Translations under genes and position numbers: made by a program | In this document: positions 30,017 through 38,568 of the stretch, one piece after another | Layout: every line of letters begins with the position of its first letter | How positions within the stretch are numbered: position 1 is the first letter of the stretch | Notes under the pieces: model-generated | Database searches by the model: none | What the model was told of the DNA's origin: nothing | Seen by the model: only the letters and a program-made list of their open reading frames with translations | DNA from: Streptomyces klenkii | GTDB taxonomy: Bacteria > Actinomycetota > Actinomycetes > Streptomycetales > Streptomycetaceae | DNA length: 64,000 nucleotides | Assembly: GCF_003626645.1 (NCBI RefSeq) | Contig: NZ_RBAM01000021.1 | Span: forward strand, 1 to 64,000 | Reading direction: 5' to 3'

Positions 30017-31633
30017 GTGACAGTGAACGGGAGCGGAACCCTGCCCGCCGCGCAGGTCGGCGTCATCGTCATCGGGTTCAACGACGCCGCCCACATCCGC
30101 GACGCCGTCCGCTCCGCGCTCGCCCAGGGGCCGGCCGTCGCCGAGGTCATCGCCGTCGACGACGGCTCCACGGACGGCACCGCTGCGATCCTCGACGAGC
30201 TGGCCGGCACCGACCCGCGCCTGCGGATCGTCCACCGCGCGGCCAACAGCGGCGGCTGCGGCACCCCCCGCAACGACGGCGTGCGGGCCGCCACCGCGCC
30301 GTACGTGATGTTCCTCGACAGCGACGACACGCTGCCCGAGGGCGCCGCCGACGCCCTCCTCGGCGCGGCCCTGCGCCACCGCGCCCCCGTGGCGGCCGGC
30401 CTGTGCGTGCGCCGCGAGCTCCCCCAGCGGCGCGACACCGGCTGGCAGCCCGCCCTCTACCGGCGGCCGGCCGTCTACGCCGCCCCCGAGGCCCGGCCGG
30501 CGCTCCTGCGCGACACCCTGTGCGTCAACAAGCTCTACGCGCGGGACTTCCTCACCGAGCACGGCATCGCCTTCCCCGAAGGGCGCTTCATCTACGAGGA
30601 CTTCGTCTTCACCGCCCGGGTGATGGCCGCCGCGCCGCGCGTGGCGACGGTGCCCGACACCGTCTACATCTGGCACGTGCGGCGCGACGCCGCCGCGCCC
30701 TCGATCTCCCTGGACCGCGAGCGCATCGCCAACTGGCAGGCGCGCGTGGCCGCGCACCGCAGCAGCGTCGAGGTCTTCCTCGACGCCGGCAGCAAGCCGC
30801 TGGCCCGCGCCGCACGGGTGAAGTTCCTCGACCACGACCTGCGGATGTACGTCCGCGAGCTGCCCGCCCGCAGCGCCGGCTACCGGCACGCCTGGTGGCG
30901 CGTCACCCGCGGCTACCTCGCCCGCTTCGACGAGGCCGAGCTGAGCGCGGCCCGGCCGCCGGCCCGCTGGATCGCCCGCGTCGTCCTGGCCGCGGAGGCC
31001 CCGCGCGACCTGGAGCGGCTGGCCCAGCTCGCCGCCCGGCCGGCCCGGCTCCTGCCGCCCTACGCGCAGGACGCGGCCGCCGCGCCCCTCTGGTCGACGG
31101 ACCTGCCCCGGGCGCCCCTGGACGGCGTCTTCGGGCCGGGCGCCGTGCCGCCGCACCACCTGCCGGTGACCGTGGACGCCGAACTGCGCCTCACGGCCCG
31201 GGCCCGCGCCCGGCTGCGCCTGCGCGTCCACGACCTCTACGGGCGCCTCGCCACGATCCGGCCGGAGACCGCGGAGGTCGAACTGCGGCACCGGGACGGA
31301 GGGCCCGTGCTGCGGCGGGCCGTACCGCTGGCGGACGAGGGCGAGGCGTGGACCGCGCGCGTCGTCCTGCCGCTGTCCGTGCTCGCGGCCCGCGACCGGC
31401 GCGACGGCACCGCCCCGCCGCAGACGTGGGACGTGCGCGTCCGGGTGCAGTGCGCGGGCGGGGCCTTCCGCACGACCGTGCGGGCCGTGGGCCGCGGCCT
31501 GCACCGCGCGGCCCTCCCCAGCCTCCGCCACGGCCTGCTGCTCGCCCGCCCCTACGCCACCGTGAACGGCTCGCTGGCCCTGCGGCTGGCGTCGGGCGCG
31601 CGGGGCGCGTGGGCGGTGATGAGAAACAGCTGA
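30017..31633 (+). CDS. GT2-family glycosyltransferase with C-terminal accessory domain
   Basis: 538 residues from a GTG at 30017. The GT-A domain (about 1-230) has the nucleotide-binding VDDGSTDGT, a Cys-containing NSGGCGTPRN and the metal-binding FLDSDDTLP. This set is shared with the N-terminal domain of the fusion protein at 32871-35729. The remaining 300 residues form helical and beta-rich parts like those of teichoic acid glycosyltransferases. No membrane helix is present. No Shine-Dalgarno sequence is visible before the GTG, but TAAAAC lies 9-14 bases upstream, so leaderless translation is possible. A start further in the frame cannot be excluded. It is followed by the repeat-type terminator at 31643. 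Confidence 0.87.
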   Translation: MTVNGSGTLPAAQVGVIVIGFNDAAHIRDAVRSALAQGPAVAEVIAVDDGSTDGTAAILDELAGTDPRLRIVHRAANSGGCGTPRNDGVRAATAPYVMFLDSDDTLPEGAADALLGAALRHRAPVAAGLCVRRELPQRRDTGWQPALYRRPAVYAAPEARPALLRDTLCVNKLYARDFLTEHGIAFPEGRFIYEDFVFTARVMAAAPRVATVPDTVYIWHVRRDAAAPSISLDRERIANWQARVAAHRSSVEVFLDAGSKPLARAARVKFLDHDLRMYVRELPARSAGYRHAWWRVTRGYLARFDEAELSAARPPARWIARVVLAAEAPRDLERLAQLAARPARLLPPYAQDAAAAPLWSTDLPRAPLDGVFGPGAVPPHHLPVTVDAELRLTARARARLRLRVHDLYGRLATIRPETAEVELRHRDGGPVLRRAVPLADEGEAWTARVVLPLSVLAARDRRDGTAPPQTWDVRVRVQCAGGAFRTTVRAVGRGLHRAALPSLRHGLLLARPYATVNGSLALRLASGARGAWAVMRNS

Positions 31634-31639
31634 TCCCCG

Positions 31640-31698
31640 GCACCGCGCCCCGCCAGGGGCGCGGGGAACTGCGCGACCAGCCACCGACAACCCGCAGT
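31640..31698 (+). repeat. Common Streptomyces intergenic repeat with terminator hairpin
   Basis: CCGCGCCCC and GGGGCGCGG (31643-31664) form a 9-bp stem followed by GGAACTGCGCGACCAGCCAC and a C/A-rich stretch ending AACCCGCAG. From memory this exact block recurs in many intergenic spaces of Streptomyces chromosomes. Here it separates two convergent glycosyltransferase genes and probably ends transcription from the plus strand. Confidence 0.8.
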
Positions 31699-31728
31699 CA
31701 TGCTCCATGCTCATGCCCCCCTGCCCCA

Positions 31729-32874
31729 CTACCGGTCGATCTCCTCGAACAACGCTTCCCACTGGTCGAGCACGGCCGGCAGCCGCAACGGTGCGACGTG
31801 CTCGCGGGCCGCGCGCCCGTAGCGCTCACGCAGCGCCCCGTCCTCCATAAGCTCCCCGAGCGCCGCGGCAAAGGCCTCCACCTCGCCGGACGGCACCAGC
31901 GTCCCCGTACGGCCGTGCCGGACCAGCTCGCGCACGCCGCCCGACAGGTCGAAGCTCACGCAGGGCACCCCCGCGGCGGACGCCTCGGCGAGCGCCATGG
32001 GCCGGCCTTCCCGCTCACTCGTGAGGGCGAGGACGGACAGTTCGGCGTAAGCCGCGGCCATGTCCCGCACGCTCCCGCGGAAGCGGACCCGCGCGGCGAT
32101 GCCCAGCCGCTCGGCCCGGGCCCGCAGCTCCGGCTCCAGCGGCCCGTCCCCGAAGAGGTGCAGCTCCCACCCGGGCCGGCGGGCGACGGCCGCGGCAAAG
32201 GCGTCCAGCAGCCGGTCCAGCCGCTTGACGGCCTCCAGCCGCCCGACCGCGCCGACGCGCCGCGTGTCCAGGGCGGCGGCCCGCCCCGCGGGGGCGAACG
32301 GCAGCGGGTTGGGCAGGACGCCCGCGTTGGGCAGGCGGCGCCGCCGGAACTCGGCGGCGTCCGGCTCGCTGAGGAACAGCGCCTTGTCCAGGGCCGGATA
32401 GTGACGCAGGATCAACTGGAGGTTCTCCGAGGTGCGCGCCTGGTGGAAGGACTCGTGGTACTGCCCGATGCCCCGCAGGTGGGACCACTCGACGGGCTCC
32501 AGCCACGCCGCCGCCCAGGGCGAGCCGATGACGACCATGCCGTCGCGGACGGCCCCGAACCTCCGGGCGAGCCGCTGCCGGGCCCGCTCCCGCTCCTGCC
32601 GCTCGGCGCGTGCCGACCTCAGCCGCGCGGGGCTCAGCCGCTCGGCGAAGGAGACGGCCCGCCAGGGCGGCGGGGCGGGAGTGCGGTAGAGGGTGAGGTG
32701 CCGGTAGGCGGGGGCGGCGGCATACGCGTGGGGCTCGGGGCTGGGGCGGATCCCGATGAGCTCGACGCGGTGGCCGCGCTCCGCGAAGCCCTGGGCAAGG
32801 GTGTGCAGGACGCGCTGCGAGCCGCCCATGGAGTCCACGTCGATCCCGACGAGGAAGAGGTTGCGCCGCTTCAC
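31729..32874 (-). CDS. GT4-family glycosyltransferase (GT-B fold)
   Basis: 381 residues from a GTG at 32874 that overlaps the upstream stop (GTGA). The N-terminus KRRNLFLVGIDVDSMGGSQR is the typical Rossmann start with a glycine-rich donor loop. The C-terminal half has VGRLEAVKRLDRLLDAF and the EGRPMALAEASAAGVPCVSF motif with the E-x7-E pair that binds the nucleotide sugar. It most likely adds a sugar to the polymer made by the upstream fusion protein. It is the last gene of a four-gene translationally coupled run. The sugar is unknown. Confidence 0.9.
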   Translation of the reverse strand: MKRRNLFLVGIDVDSMGGSQRVLHTLAQGFAERGHRVELIGIRPSPEPHAYAAAPAYRHLTLYRTPAPPPWRAVSFAERLSPARLRSARAERQERERARQRLARRFGAVRDGMVVIGSPWAAAWLEPVEWSHLRGIGQYHESFHQARTSENLQLILRHYPALDKALFLSEPDAAEFRRRRLPNAGVLPNPLPFAPAGRAAALDTRRVGAVGRLEAVKRLDRLLDAFAAAVARRPGWELHLFGDGPLEPELRARAERLGIAARVRFRGSVRDMAAAYAELSVLALTSEREGRPMALAEASAAGVPCVSFDLSGGVRELVRHGRTGTLVPSGEVEAFAAALGELMEDGALRERYGRAAREHVAPLRLPAVLDQWEALFEEIDR

Positions 32875-35729
32875 CGCCGGCCACCCCCCGCACCGGCCCG
32901 GGCGGCAGCGGCGGCGCCGAAGAACAGGTCCACCACGGCCTCGCTCGACCGGCCCGTCTCGTAGGGGTTGAAGCGCTCCCGGAAGCGGGAGTAGGCCCCG
33001 GCCCACTCCTCCTGGACCGCCTTCAGGTCGCGCAGGGCGGAGACCAGCTCGCCGGTCGTGGTGAGCATCGGGCCCGGGGCGATGTCGGGCAGGTCGTAGT
33101 ACGTGCCGCGGGCGGTGGCGCGGTAGTGCTCGTAGTCGTCGGTGAAGAACAGGATGGGCCGGCCGAGGTTGGCGTAGTCGAACATCAGGGACGAGTAGTC
33201 CGTGAGGAGGGCGTCGGAGGCGAGCAGCAGGTCGTTGAGGTCGGGGAACTCCCGGCCGTCGCGGACCGCGTGGCCCAGCTCGCGGGGGACGGTGTACCGC
33301 TCGTAGTAGTGCGGGCGGACGACGATCGTCCAGTCCTCGCCGAGGTGGCGCACGAGCTCGGCGAGGTCGGCGCGGACGGAGTCGCCGGTGCCGCGCGCCC
33401 CGTCGCGGAACGTGGGGGCGTACAGCAGGACGCTCCGGCCGCCGGGGATCTGCAAGCGCTCGCGGGTGGCGGCGGCGCGGTCGCGGCGGGCGGGGTCGTC
33501 CCAGCGGACGAGGTCGTCGTTGCGGGGCAGGCCGGTGCGCAGGAGCTCGCCCTCGTAGCCGTTGGCGCGGACGAAGGTGCGCTCGAACTCCTCGCTGGGG
33601 GCGATGAGGGCGTCCCAGCGGGCGACCGTCTCGCGGTGCCGCCGCTGCCGCTCGGCGCTCGCCAGCCGCAGCTCGGGCACGTCGAAGCCCATGTGCTTGA
33701 ACGCCTGTCCGTGCCAGGTCTGGAGATAGCGGGTGGCGGGCCGCTTGCCGTAGAGCGTGGGGAAGCCGTGGGAGTCGACCCAGTAGCGGGCGCGGGCGAG
33801 GGCGCGGACGTACTCCCAGCTGCCGCGGCGCACGAGCGGCAGCCCTTCGGGGTAGGAGGAGCGGTTGCCGGCGTACGACCAGACGGCGCGCAGCGGCAGG
33901 CCGCGCCGCTGGAGCTCCTCGTGGATGGCGCGGGGGCTGTCGGCGTAGCCGCGGCCCTCCAGGGCCTCGAAGACGACGAGGCCGTCGTCCACGGGCAGCT
34001 TCTGCAACTCGTGGTAGGTGAGGGCCTTGATGCGGGGGCCGGTGACGCGGCGGGTGAGCCGCTGGAGGCCGCGGCGGACGGGCTCGGCCCGCCCGGCGGC
34101 GGCCTCGGCGCGGCCGAGGGCGCCGGCGCGCTCCCAGGACAGCTCCAGCCGGCCGGCGCCGTGCCCCTCGCAGACCACCCGGACGGTGTGGGCGGCGAGG
34201 GGGCCGCGCTGGGGGATCCTCGCCCGCAGCGGGGTGAGGCCGGCGGGGGCCAGCAGCGGGTCGGATCGGGTGAGGCCGAGGCGTTCGAGGACGACGACGG
34301 GGTGGCGGCGGCCGCGGAAGCCCTTGGGGCCGAGGGGGATGCGGCGGGGGTCGAGGACGGCCTCGGCGGTGCGGCGGGCGAGGCGGCCGTCCTCGCCGGG
34401 CGGGGCCGGCTCGTACGTGAAGGGCACGGCGAGCGGCTCTCCGGTGGTAGCGATGCGCAGCTCGCCGCTGACCGGGCCGGGTGCGGTGAGCAGCAGGGCG
34501 GGGTCGTAGGTGTGGAGCCGGATCCGCAGCAGGGGGCCGTCGGCGGCGATGTCCGCCACTTCGTGGCGCAGGGGGCCGGCGGCGAAGGGCTGGTCGTCCA
34601 GGCGCCAGGCGGTGATGTCGAGGCCGGCGGCCTCCTCGGCGTCGCGCGGCAGGGCGGGGCCCCAGTACATGCGGCCGTCCTCGCGGACGACGTGGCGGGG
34701 GGCGAGCCGGGGCCGGTCGAGGGTACGGGCGCACTCGGCGGCCTCCTCGTGCCGCCCGGTGCACAGCAGGTATTGGCAGATCTGCTGTTCGCGGGGCATG
34801 GCGGCGAGCGCCTCGGGGGCGGTCTCCGCGAGGTAAGGGGTGACGGCGGCGGCGAAGCCGGCGATCCACCCGGCGTCGCGGAAGGGCAGGTCGCCCAGGT
34901 AGAGGCGGAAGTCGTGGCGGAGGAACTTCTCGTCCTTCGCGGGGCGCAGGGCGGCGTTGCCGGACTCCTCCAGGAAGGCGTCGATGAGGCGGGCGGCCTT
35001 GATGCGGTCGACGGCGTTGCGCAGTTTGTGGCGGCTGGAGGAGATGGAGAGGGTGGCGGGGTCGGCGGCGAGGCGCCAGGTGTAGACGGGCCAGGGGACG
35101 ACGGCGAAGGTGCGGGCGAGGGTGAGGGCGCGGGCGGTGAAGAGCTGGTCCTCGTAGTGCATGTCCTCGGGGAAGCGGAGGCCGTGGCGGGCGAGGAAGT
35201 CCGCGCGGTAGAGCTTGTTGGTGGAGAGGTGGTCGAGGAAGAACTCGGGGGCGGAGCGGATGCCGTGGACGACGCGGGCGTCCTCGAACAGCTCGGGATA
35301 CCACAGGCCGGTGGTGCGGGACTCCTCGAAGAGCCGGGTGACCTCGCCGGTGACGAGGTCGGCGCCGGTCTCCTCGGCGGTGAGCAGCAGGGACTTGCAG
35401 GCGTGGTAGGGCAGTTCGTCGTCGCTGTCGAGGAACATCAGGTGGGGGGCGCGGGCCGCGTCGATGCCGGCGTTGCGCGGGGCGCCGCAGCCGCCGCTGT
35501 TGGCCGGCAGCCGGATGAGCCGGACCCGGGGGTCGGTGGCGGTCAGCCGCTCGGCGGCGGCGAAGGTGCCGTCCGTCGAGCAGTCGTCGACGATGATCAC
35601 TTCGAGGTTGCGCAGGGACTGGGCGAGGACCGACCGCACGGCACGCGGCAGGCGTTCGGCGTCGTTGTGGACGATCACGACGACACTGACATCGGGGCCG
35701 GGGGCGGGATGTGCGGCGGTCACGGTCAC
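32871..35729 (-). CDS. Fusion of GT2 glycosyltransferase and CDP-glycerol-type polyol-phosphate polymerase
   Basis: 952 residues. The N-terminal half is a GT2 enzyme (VVVIVHNDAERLPRAVRS, IVDDCSTDGT, NSGGCGAPRN, FLDSDDELPYH). The C-terminal 380 residues match TagB/TagF-type glycerophosphotransferases: YLQTWHGQAFKHMG, then VLLYAPTFRDG, HYYERY, and ASDALLTDYSSLMFDYANL near the end. Such enzymes build teichoic-acid-like chains on the inner membrane face. The GTG start at 35729 overlaps the upstream stop (GTGA) and its own stop overlaps the next start. The fusion suggests one protein alternately adds sugar and polyol-phosphate units. The exact substrates are inferred. Confidence 0.92.
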   Translation of the reverse strand: MTVTAAHPAPGPDVSVVVIVHNDAERLPRAVRSVLAQSLRNLEVIIVDDCSTDGTFAAAERLTATDPRVRLIRLPANSGGCGAPRNAGIDAARAPHLMFLDSDDELPYHACKSLLLTAEETGADLVTGEVTRLFEESRTTGLWYPELFEDARVVHGIRSAPEFFLDHLSTNKLYRADFLARHGLRFPEDMHYEDQLFTARALTLARTFAVVPWPVYTWRLAADPATLSISSSRHKLRNAVDRIKAARLIDAFLEESGNAALRPAKDEKFLRHDFRLYLGDLPFRDAGWIAGFAAAVTPYLAETAPEALAAMPREQQICQYLLCTGRHEEAAECARTLDRPRLAPRHVVREDGRMYWGPALPRDAEEAAGLDITAWRLDDQPFAAGPLRHEVADIAADGPLLRIRLHTYDPALLLTAPGPVSGELRIATTGEPLAVPFTYEPAPPGEDGRLARRTAEAVLDPRRIPLGPKGFRGRRHPVVVLERLGLTRSDPLLAPAGLTPLRARIPQRGPLAAHTVRVVCEGHGAGRLELSWERAGALGRAEAAAGRAEPVRRGLQRLTRRVTGPRIKALTYHELQKLPVDDGLVVFEALEGRGYADSPRAIHEELQRRGLPLRAVWSYAGNRSSYPEGLPLVRRGSWEYVRALARARYWVDSHGFPTLYGKRPATRYLQTWHGQAFKHMGFDVPELRLASAERQRRHRETVARWDALIAPSEEFERTFVRANGYEGELLRTGLPRNDDLVRWDDPARRDRAAATRERLQIPGGRSVLLYAPTFRDGARGTGDSVRADLAELVRHLGEDWTIVVRPHYYERYTVPRELGHAVRDGREFPDLNDLLLASDALLTDYSSLMFDYANLGRPILFFTDDYEHYRATARGTYYDLPDIAPGPMLTTTGELVSALRDLKAVQEEWAGAYSRFRERFNPYETGRSSEAVVDLFFGAAAAARAGAGGGRR

Positions 35730-37033
35730 CTCGTCTCGGTGCGGTCCGGCGCATCGCGGGCACGCTCGGGCGGCCCGCCATCCGCGCGGACGGATTCGCG
35801 ATTACCCAAAGCGTAGATGCGGGCACTGACAGTCACCTCCCGCGAGGGGTCCGAGCGGGTGCGCCAGGCGTGCAGGGCGAGGGCCGCGGTCACCCCGGTG
35901 ATCAGGACGACGTCGCGGAAGGCATGCCTCCGGGCGGTCTCCAGATACGGCCAGGACACCCCGGCGGCCTCGGGGAGCAACGGCAGCCACAGCCACACCG
36001 AGCGTGCCGCCGCGGCACGCACCACCAGCGACGCGGCGAGCGAGGGGAGGACGACGAGCATGTAGTGCTGGAACGAGGGCCGCGAGACCAGGAACGCCGC
36101 GAGCATCAGCAGCGCCGCGCACTCCACCAGCCGCAGGGCCGGATCGCCGCCGGCCCGCCACCGCCACCGCGCGCACAGCAGCACCGCCACCGCCGCGCCG
36201 GCCGCGAGGGCGAAGGCGAGCGGCTCGGGCACCCCGAGGCGCGGCAGCACCGACGGCCAGGCGGCGTCGAACGGGCGGGCGTACGCGTCCTGGCCGTGCA
36301 TCAGGAACGGCAGCGTCCGGGTGAAGAACAGCCCCGGCCGGGGCATCGCGAGCGCCGACGCCAGGGACACCGCGGCGGGGACGCCCACGGCCCAGGCCAG
36401 CCCCCGCCACCGCCGGGCCAGCACGAACAGCAGCAGCAGCGGTACGAGCATCGGCTTCAGCGCCAGCGCCGCGCCCACCACTCCCCCGGCCGCGGACCAG
36501 CGCCCGCCGCGCGCGAACAGGAGGGCGGCGGGGAAGGCGACGGCCGACAGGACCGTCCAGTTGCCGAGGTAGACGACGCCGTGGAAGGGCTCGAAGACGC
36601 CGAGCGCGGCGGTGACGCCCGCCGCGAGCCGGCTGTCGGGCCGCACGCCGAAGACCCGCAGGGCGAGGACCACCCCCGCCAGGACGAGCAGCGCGGCGGC
36701 CACGGGCACCGCCGTGGCCAGCACGTCCGCGCCGGCCGGCGTCTGCGGGAGCGCCGCGAACACCGCGCCCGGCAGGTAGAGGAAGCGCTTGTCCGCGTAC
36801 GGGGAACCGCCGTCGAGCAGGGCCCGCGCCGCCCGCACCACGACCGCGTTGTCGATGCCGGGCGTCCGGGGGCCCTGCACCACGCGCACGACGTCCAGCG
36901 CGAGGACCAGCAGCGCGGCGAGCAGCACCGGCCACGGGGCCCGCCCGCGCAGCCAGCGCCCGAAGAGGTCGGCGCGGTCGGCCCTCCCACCGCTCTCGGT
37001 GTTCCCGCTGTTTTCGACGCTCACGGCGCTCAC
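35726..37033 (-). CDS. GT87-family (DUF2029) polyprenol-phosphate-mannose-type mannosyltransferase
   Basis: 435 residues from a GTG at 37033, overlapping the upstream stop (GTGA). About ten membrane helices are predicted. The first outside loop has the acidic residue in TPGIDNAVVVRAARALLDGG, followed by PYADKRFLYLPGAVFAALP, characteristic of the GT87 family that includes the mycobacterial mannosyltransferases acting on arabinomannan-type lipids. The hydrophilic C-terminal tail is cytoplasmic. It should use a lipid-linked sugar on the outside. The stop overlaps the start of the fusion polymerase gene. Confidence 0.87.
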   Translation of the reverse strand: MSAVSVENSGNTESGGRADRADLFGRWLRGRAPWPVLLAALLVLALDVVRVVQGPRTPGIDNAVVVRAARALLDGGSPYADKRFLYLPGAVFAALPQTPAGADVLATAVPVAAALLVLAGVVLALRVFGVRPDSRLAAGVTAALGVFEPFHGVVYLGNWTVLSAVAFPAALLFARGGRWSAAGGVVGAALALKPMLVPLLLLFVLARRWRGLAWAVGVPAAVSLASALAMPRPGLFFTRTLPFLMHGQDAYARPFDAAWPSVLPRLGVPEPLAFALAAGAAVAVLLCARWRWRAGGDPALRLVECAALLMLAAFLVSRPSFQHYMLVVLPSLAASLVVRAAAARSVWLWLPLLPEAAGVSWPYLETARRHAFRDVVLITGVTAALALHAWRTRSDPSREVTVSARIYALGNRESVRADGGPPERARDAPDRTETR

Positions 37034-38568
37034 GGCGTGACCTCGGAGAGGGTGAACCCGGCCGGGCCGCGGACGGTCCGGCGCACGGCCGGGTCCCCCC
37101 GGTCCAGGCCCGGCCCGCCGTTCTGCTGTAGCACCCAGCGCACGCGGTACTCCTTGAGGATGCCGAGCCGCTCGGCCCGGGAGGCGTCCCGGGCGAAGTA
37201 GCGGCGGGTCGCGGCGCGGCGGCGCGCCGCGTCGGGGAGGAAGACGTCGGGATAGGCGGGGGCGACGGTGTACGGCCCGTACGCGGGGAGCATGCGCAGC
37301 GCGTAGTAGTTGTCGGTCATCACCGTCTGCCGGGCGGGCACTTCGCGCGCCGCCCACGTGAACCGTGGCCAGAGCGCGACGGTGTGGATGTGGCGGAGGA
37401 CGGGCGGGACGGCCTGGGGCCGCAGGACGTAGCCGAGCACCCCGGCCTGTGTCCAGGCGCCGGCCAGCAGGGCGACGGCGGTCAGCGGGGCGAGGGCGGC
37501 CCGCACCCGGCGCCCGGCGCCCGCCGTCTCCAGGGCGAGCGCGACCTGCGCCGGGACGAGGACGGCGGGCAGGATCCTCCCCCACGCCTGATGCCCGCTC
37601 AGCCCTCCGGCGGCGAAGACGGCGAGCCCGAGCGCGAAGAAGAGCACCAGGGGGTCGCGGCGGTCGCGCCGCGCGCGCAGCACGAGGGCGGCCGCGCCGA
37701 GCGCGGTCAGGCAGAACTTCGTCGCGAGGTGGTCGTAGAGCGGCCGGTGGATGTCGTCCAGGCCGCTGCCCGTGCCGAGCAGGGAGTAGAAGCCGTAGTA
37801 CGGCCAGCAGGCGGGCACGGCCGCGGCCAGGGCGCCCGCCGCGGCCACCCGCAGCCACACCGCGCGCGCGGGCCAGGGGCGGGCGCCGAGGAGCATCGCG
37901 GCGCAGCCCAGCGCCGCGACGGCTCCGGTGAACTGATGGACGAGCAGGATCCCGGCGAGCAGCAGACCGGTGCCCAGAAAGGCCGTGGTCCCCCAAGCGG
38001 CGGCCAGGGCGCGCCGCAGCAGCGCCCATAGGTGGAAGGCCAGTCCGAAGGCGAACGTGCTCGGATAGGCGAGAGTGAGCGACATCGACGTGAGGCCCGG
38101 GAAACCGCTCCACGCGAAAAGCCTCACTCCATACAGCAGGAGCAGGCAGAGCACCGCCAGCGGCACCGCCGCCCTGCTGCGGGTGAACGTCCGCACGAAG
38201 GCGTGCACGCCCGTGCCGAGCAGCACGAGGGCGGCGAGCGCGCCCAGGCGCAGCACGGTGAAGGTTCCCCAGCCGGTCGCCGATCCGGTGAGCGCGAGCA
38301 GGACCGCCCAGGGCGAGTAGTACGGGCTCGGGGTGGCGGCGTCGACCAGGGGGTTGCCGGGGTGCAGCGGGTCGGCGCGCAGCCGTTCGAGGACGGCCGC
38401 GTGCATGCCGAGGTCACCGGACCAGGGCAGCCGTACGGTCATGAGCAGCAGGAGGACGGCCAGCAGCAGGACGCAGGCCGAGGCGGGCAGGTGGGCGCCC
38501 GGCGCGCGGCCTTGCGGGGCGGCCCCGGGCGGGGCCGCCGGTTCAGCGGGCGCGGCGACCGGCAGCAC
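37030..38568 (-). CDS. Polytopic membrane protein, probable GT-C glycosyltransferase
   Basis: 512 residues from a GTG at 38568. About ten to twelve helices are predicted. After helix 1 an outside loop with WSGDLGMHAAVLERLRADPLHPGNPLVDAATPSPYYSP (read in pieces) carries the acidic residue expected of GT-C enzymes. The C-terminal 110 residues form a soluble outside domain (MTDNYYALRMLPAYGPYTVA). I cannot name a GT family with certainty. The start lies 26 bp inside the end of the upstream polyprenyl-phosphate-mannose synthase gene and the stop overlaps the GT87 start, so it is coupled on both sides. Confidence 0.8.
   Translation of the reverse strand: MLPVAAPAEPAAPPGAAPQGRAPGAHLPASACVLLLAVLLLLMTVRLPWSGDLGMHAAVLERLRADPLHPGNPLVDAATPSPYYSPWAVLLALTGSATGWGTFTVLRLGALAALVLLGTGVHAFVRTFTRSRAAVPLAVLCLLLLYGVRLFAWSGFPGLTSMSLTLAYPSTFAFGLAFHLWALLRRALAAAWGTTAFLGTGLLLAGILLVHQFTGAVAALGCAAMLLGARPWPARAVWLRVAAAGALAAAVPACWPYYGFYSLLGTGSGLDDIHRPLYDHLATKFCLTALGAAALVLRARRDRRDPLVLFFALGLAVFAAGGLSGHQAWGRILPAVLVPAQVALALETAGAGRRVRAALAPLTAVALLAGAWTQAGVLGYVLRPQAVPPVLRHIHTVALWPRFTWAAREVPARQTVMTDNYYALRMLPAYGPYTVAPAYPDVFLPDAARRRAATRRYFARDASRAERLGILKEYRVRWVLQQNGGPGLDRGDPAVRRTVRGPAGFTLSEVTP

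Noticed and set aside
28720..32964. 1414-codon plus-strand open frame across three glycosyltransferase genes
   Set aside because: It runs over genes on both strands and over the intergenic terminator repeat, with no family features.
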